Origin: Erpetoichthys calabaricus
Taxonomy: Eukaryota > Chordata > Cladistia > Polypteriformes > Polypteridae
Reading direction: 5' to 3'
Assembly: GCF_900747795.2 (NCBI RefSeq)
Contig: NC_041400.2
Span: 199,000,622 to 199,064,621, forward strand
Length of the DNA stretch: 64,000 bases
Of this stretch, positions 60,312-64,000 are shown piece by piece. Below the pieces are notes generated by a model. It ran no database searches and was not told where the DNA came from. It saw only the letters and a program-made list of their open reading frames with translations. How positions within the stretch are numbered: position 1 is the stretch's first letter; every line of letters begins with the position of its first letter. A program made the translations under genes and the position numbers.

Positions 60312-60621
60312 GTAAGCACGGGACCGCTGCACGTAGGTGGCCGGGCCTTCCCTGAAGGCTCCTTTATCTCTTAGCCGCTCTGCAGCTTTTTATTTTCAAA
60401 GCGTTGATTGCTCCATACCCCCTTCCCCAAAAAGTGTCTTCTGCGTACGCCGTGGCATACGTAGTAATGGCTGAAAAATTTTAATCTCGTGTTTTAATGG
60501 AAAATAAAGAGCTTTTGATATAACTGGCTTCAATGGGAGAGTCGCTCACATTCTAATGGTGAACCGCCGCCATTTCAAATGTCCGTGGGGGGGGGGGGTC
60601 TCAAGTTACTTGTCTAGACAG

Positions 60622-61679
60622 TAGTGCTGGGCAGTATGAGCAAAATTCAAAATGTCACCGGTGTCATGGTATTGGACGATATTTTTTTTTTCCCCCCATG
60701 CATGAGTGGATGTTGGCCAGTCTACCGCAGTGGAAAACAGGGTTAACAATAACCAGTTGCACTGTCATGAGATTCGGACGTTTTAATGTGCACACTGGTA
60801 TCGATCCAGGCTTGCATGGCCCCTAAAGTGGGGTGACACTGATGAAGAGAAGGAATCGCATTACATGACAGGTGCAGTCAACATATTGAGCCTTTTTAAT
60901 GAACACCATTTGCAAACAACTTAAAGTATCATTTTGACAACATATTTTCAACCATCCAAAGAGTCCTTTCGACTTTGTCAAATATCCAGAGGTGTTTGTG
61001 TAAAGTTGGATTGCACTGAACTTGTCTTAGAAAAGGAATAAATAGTCGATGTGTTTTGTACACCAACTCCACTTTGTTAATGTTACCAAACTCTGTCCAC
61101 TGACACGTCCGCTCTATGGATTGTAATGGCGTCGGTTCTCTCAATCCACCATCGTAGGCAGTTCCTCTAACAAACGCAACTCCAGTGTCCTCCAGCATTT
61201 TCAGTTTTACCCGAGACACGTGGAGGGTGCCAATCTTAGTGCCATACATTCATGGTACTCCAGAGCATGTCTGCGGCTAAGGTGGTGCAGCACATTACTT
61301 GTGTTGCCTCCTCTGGTGACAACTTTAGCTCAACAGCAGTTGCAGTAAATAGTTTGGTCCACGTCTGACCTTTTTAAACCAAAGTATCTCCAGAAAACAG
61401 ACATATCTCCTTCTTCTGTGTCATCATGCTCAACTTTATCATCTGCTTCAGTTTCAGAATGTTCTGTCCTTTTTCACTGCTCAGTACCTCCACTAACGTT
61501 AGCGTGTACTCCGTTGCATGCGTGTTTAGCGGTGTAGTCGTGAAAAAGGTCCCCTCCTTAAACGCCACTTCCAAATGTTTAGATGGTTTAAATTGGGGTT
61601 GCGGTATAAGAAAAGTCCATATCATCACCAAAATTTAAAAAACGGCTTTTGGTATGAAGCGATACACCTCCCAGCAGTA
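60622..61679 (-). mobile_element. hAT-type transposon remnant with intact ends
   Basis: 1,058 bases flanked by a perfect 8-bp target duplication CTAGACAG (60614-60621 and 61680-61687). Short terminal inverted repeats are TAGTGCTGGGCAGT and TACTGCTGGGAGGT (right end complemented). Two minus-strand open stretches (61249-60929 and 61631-61374) resemble no protein I can name. Probably a non-autonomous, internally deleted hAT. Confidence 0.82.
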
Positions 61680-62241
61680 CTAGACAGAATCCTTGTGTCG
61701 GTTATCTAGTCACATTCTCTCGATGTCTGAATCACTTGCGTCTTTTCGCTCAGTTCTTGTGAAATGCTTTCAGAAAGTCAGTGGTGTACAAAAGCAGAAT
61801 TGAAGTTGAGTTCAAGATGGTCCTCTTGACCAATGAGTAAGTGCGGCGATGGCCATGGCGGGTCTTAATTCAACTCGCTCATCCAGTCCTGTCGCTGAAG
61901 TAAAACCTCCGCTGTGACAGCCACTTGTGCAGCGCTGGTCCAGAAGGCCTTGTTCTTAATTAGTAGCCACTTCTGGTGTGTGTGTGTGGAGCACATGACA
62001 CTTGGCTCATCCACTCCTCATTTTCTCCCAGCCTTTATTTTGCTTTTGTGGTAAAGTCAACAAAATGATTTGGGGGCAACTTGAACTCCACTCTACCCTC
62101 TGCTTAATGCCGACTTGTCAAACAAATGAAAATGGCGCCTGTTCAGCAGTTTTTGGATTCTATTTAAGATAAGAACTTTATTCATTCCGAGGGAAATTCT
62201 TATGTCATTGGCATGTTCAGTGCAACAAGATTTAAAAAGAC

Positions 62242-62403
62242 AAAAATATGACAATTGTGCAAATAGTCAAAAATATGACAATTGTGCAAATAGTCAAAAA
62301 TATGACAATTGTGCAAATAGTCAAAAATATGACAATTGTGCAAATAGTCAAAAATATGACAATTGTGCAAATAGTCAAAAATATGACAATTGTGCAAATA
62401 GTC
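62242..62403. repeat. 27-bp tandem repeat, six identical units
   Basis: The unit contains ATGACAATTGTGCAAATAGT. Six copies are identical and in perfect register, followed by a partial unit. Just before it lies TTTATTCATTCCGAGGGAAA, similar to the LINE tail near 25970. It may be an expanded LINE 3' end. Because 27 is a multiple of three it is open in several frames, which is no evidence of coding. Confidence 0.95.
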
Positions 62404-62499
62404 AAAAATATAAGATTATTATTAAATAGATTTAGTGTAGGTTATGAAAAGTGACTTAGTGCTTGTGCCTGAGTTAAATGAGCTAGCTGTTTGTGATGA

Positions 62500-62814
62500 C
62501 AGGATGGGACCTGGGGACCTGGGTTCGCTTCCCGGGTCCTCCCTGCGTGGAGTTTGCATGTTCTCCCTGTGTCTGCGTGGGTTTCCTCCCACAGTCCAAA
62601 TGACATGCAGGTTAGGTGGACTGGCGATTCTACATTGGCCCTAGTGTGTGCCTGGTGTGTGGGTGTGTTTGTGTGTGTGTGTCCTGCGGTGGGTTGGCAC
62701 CCTGCCTGGGATTGGTTCCTGCCTTGTGCCCTGTGTTGGCTGGGATTGGCTCCAGCAGACCCCCGTGACCCTGTGTTCGGATTCAGCGGGTTGGAGGATG
62801 GATGGATGGATGGG
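62500..62814 (+). mobile_element. tRNA-derived SINE, (GGAT)n-tailed
   Basis: B box GGTTCGCTTCC (62522-62532), body GGAGTTTGCATGTTCTCCCT, CACAGTCCAAATGACATGCA, TCCAGCAGACCCCCGTGACC, and a GGATGGATGGATGGATGG tail. Same family as 28674-28955. The tRNA head upstream of the B box is worn. Confidence 0.85.
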
Positions 62815-63002
62815 ACTAACATACCGCCATAAAGGCTGAAAAAGATCACCTACCGAGTGAAGAGGACTTATAAAGTCTTATTGCCACAAGTAGAAAATTT
62901 GATTTAAGGTTAAGGCGAAGCTCCCTGTGCCTTCAGTTGTACCTCCATACACGACTGCGCCTTGCAAGTGTCGCCAGGATATCGTTGTGCCTTCAATTTC
63001 GC

Positions 63003-63026
63003 TTTTTTTTTTTTTTTTTTTTTTTT
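63003..63026. repeat. poly(T) run
   Basis: About 24 T following a CAGGATATCGTTGTGCCTTC phrase; perhaps the poly(A) end of a minus-strand retroposed piece. Confidence 0.85.
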
Positions 63027-63040
63027 CAATGTAGTTCGGG

Positions 63041-63180
63041 CAGGGGTCTCCAACACGTCGCTCATGAGCTACTGGTAGCTCTCCACCCCTTTCCAAGTAG
63101 CTCACCAAAGGGTTAATGAATCCTACATAAATTTGAAAACTTGATTTAGTCAAATTAGGGGTGGGCGATCTTTCCAAAAA
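63041..63180 (+). mobile_element. Possible left ends of two hAT-type elements
   Basis: CAGGGGTCTCCAACACGTCG (63041) and TAGGGGTGGGCGATCTTTCC (63156) look like termini of non-autonomous hAT families. No matching right ends or target duplications were found in the window, so both are weak calls. Confidence 0.3.
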
Positions 63181-64000
63181 AATCATATCGCGGTCAGTGA
63201 TTACTACCGCAAGATGTTATGCGAATGAATATGAATAATGTTGCATCCATGCCACAATGTATTCCGAAATGTACTATACAGGTCATAACAGGAGTTATTC
63301 CAAATGTCATATATGTAGTTATGTGTTTTATGCATCCAGATCAGAGAAGGTCCAGTTCCATTGCCTCAAAACACCACTCACATCTCCAGTTACTCCCAGT
63401 TTCAAATAAAAACTCCAGCACTTCACTCCCAGATAATCAAACAAGGCCTTAGCTGGGAGAAGTTCGTGTACAGTCTGCCGCGCTGGGGGTTGGAATAGCC
63501 GGCTGCTTGCTGCTGGTCTTAATCGGCACATTTACAGGACAAAAGACGCTGACAGAGAGGTGCAAACGGATTTAAGGTGGGCCGGATCTACAAGTTTTCT
63601 CGTAGGCTCTGGTAATTCTAGTGTTAGGTGAGTTTGAGTCCAGATATTCTCTTAACACTTTATTTTAAAAATCAAACAAAGTTGAATTCAATTGTTCTCT
63701 CGTTTGCTAGCTAAGTGGAGTTAAGGCACGCGCCCTGAAGCTGGTGAGTGAGTGAAGGCCCCGGCCCGCTGCGTGTTTCTTGGATTCACGCTAATACATC
63801 GGTACTGCAAATGAACTCTGATACATAGCGAAATGAGAGAGGTCGCAAAATCAACCGGAATGTTCAAGCAAATCTTAGGAATAAAACCCGATCTAAATCT
63901 GTGAAGTACTTCTGTTGTGAAAAGCAGACTGACAGACATTGGATTTTCTAGATTAGTAAACCTTCAAAATAATGTGCAGTTAGTCTCAGCAGCACTTCTG

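Larger units (their letters stand above)
60312..64000 (+). other. tdrd7 intron 6 (start; continues beyond the window)
   Basis: Contains a hAT element, a perfect 27-bp tandem array, a SINE and possible left ends of two further hAT-type elements. The last 0.7 kb shows nothing identifiable. Confidence 0.5.

Noticed and set aside
62242-62403. CRISPR-like array
   Set aside because: Units are contiguous with no spacers, in a vertebrate intron.
62200-62454. Repetitive peptides (QKYDNCANS or MTIVQIVKN units)
   Set aside because: Produced by a 27-bp tandem repeat whose length is a multiple of three; open frames are a by-product, and there is no start context or splice support.
1-64000. Endogenous retrovirus or other LTR element
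   Set aside because: I saw no LTR pair, primer-binding site or gag/pol/env-like frame; the retroelements present are LINEs and SINEs.

Overview
The window is nuclear DNA of a vertebrate, almost certainly a ray-finned fish. All four protein genes are vertebrate genes with GT-AG introns, and the spaces between exons are packed with fish-type LINEs, tRNA-derived SINEs, hAT, Tc1/mariner and Tigger-like transposons. The repeat mix makes me lean to a polypterid (bichir or reedfish), but that is an impression and was not tested. I saw no bacterial operons, CRISPR arrays, rRNA or LTR elements. Layout: (1) 0.3-1.6 kb, minus strand: igfbp7, a secreted IGF-binding-domain/Kazal/Ig protein in four coding exons. 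(2) 2.4-10.1 kb, minus strand: cox18, the mitochondrial OXA1/YidC-type insertase for COX2, in six coding exons plus a probable non-coding first exon. (3) 11.1-19.6 kb, plus strand: a complete 18-exon gene of the STRA6 family, best read as stra6l (RBPR2, a retinol-binding-protein receptor). It is head to head with cox18 across about 1.1 kb. (4) 23.6 kb to beyond the right edge, plus strand: tdrd7, a germ-granule and lens Tudor/LOTUS protein. Its promoter, non-coding exon 1 and first six coding exons (three LOTUS domains and the start of the first Tudor domain) are present; the rest lies outside. The stra6l-tdrd7 adjacency is, as I recall, also found in mammals, and it supports both names. The genes do not form one pathway; they are ordinary neighbours. 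From 19.7 kb onward most of the sequence is a transposon graveyard held in the stra6l-tdrd7 spacer and the very long tdrd7 introns (10.9, 6.0, 3.2 and 14.2 kb). The best-supported structures are: a hAT element with a perfect 8-bp target duplication nested in an RTE LINE (46.0-47.6 kb); two copies of one hAT-type MITE with 8-bp duplications, one of them nested in a LINE; a second hAT at 60.6-61.7 kb with a perfect 8-bp duplication; two foldback elements; a Tigger-like element with internal repeats; an inverted pair of Tc1/mariner pieces; and six identical copies of a 27-bp tandem unit. I found no clear sign of a new biological system. The items most worth checking are the one-base frame conflict between the igfbp7 signal peptide and its mature domain, a repeated CACGCCC/E-box unit in the igfbp7 promoter, and translation and splice signals in stra6l.
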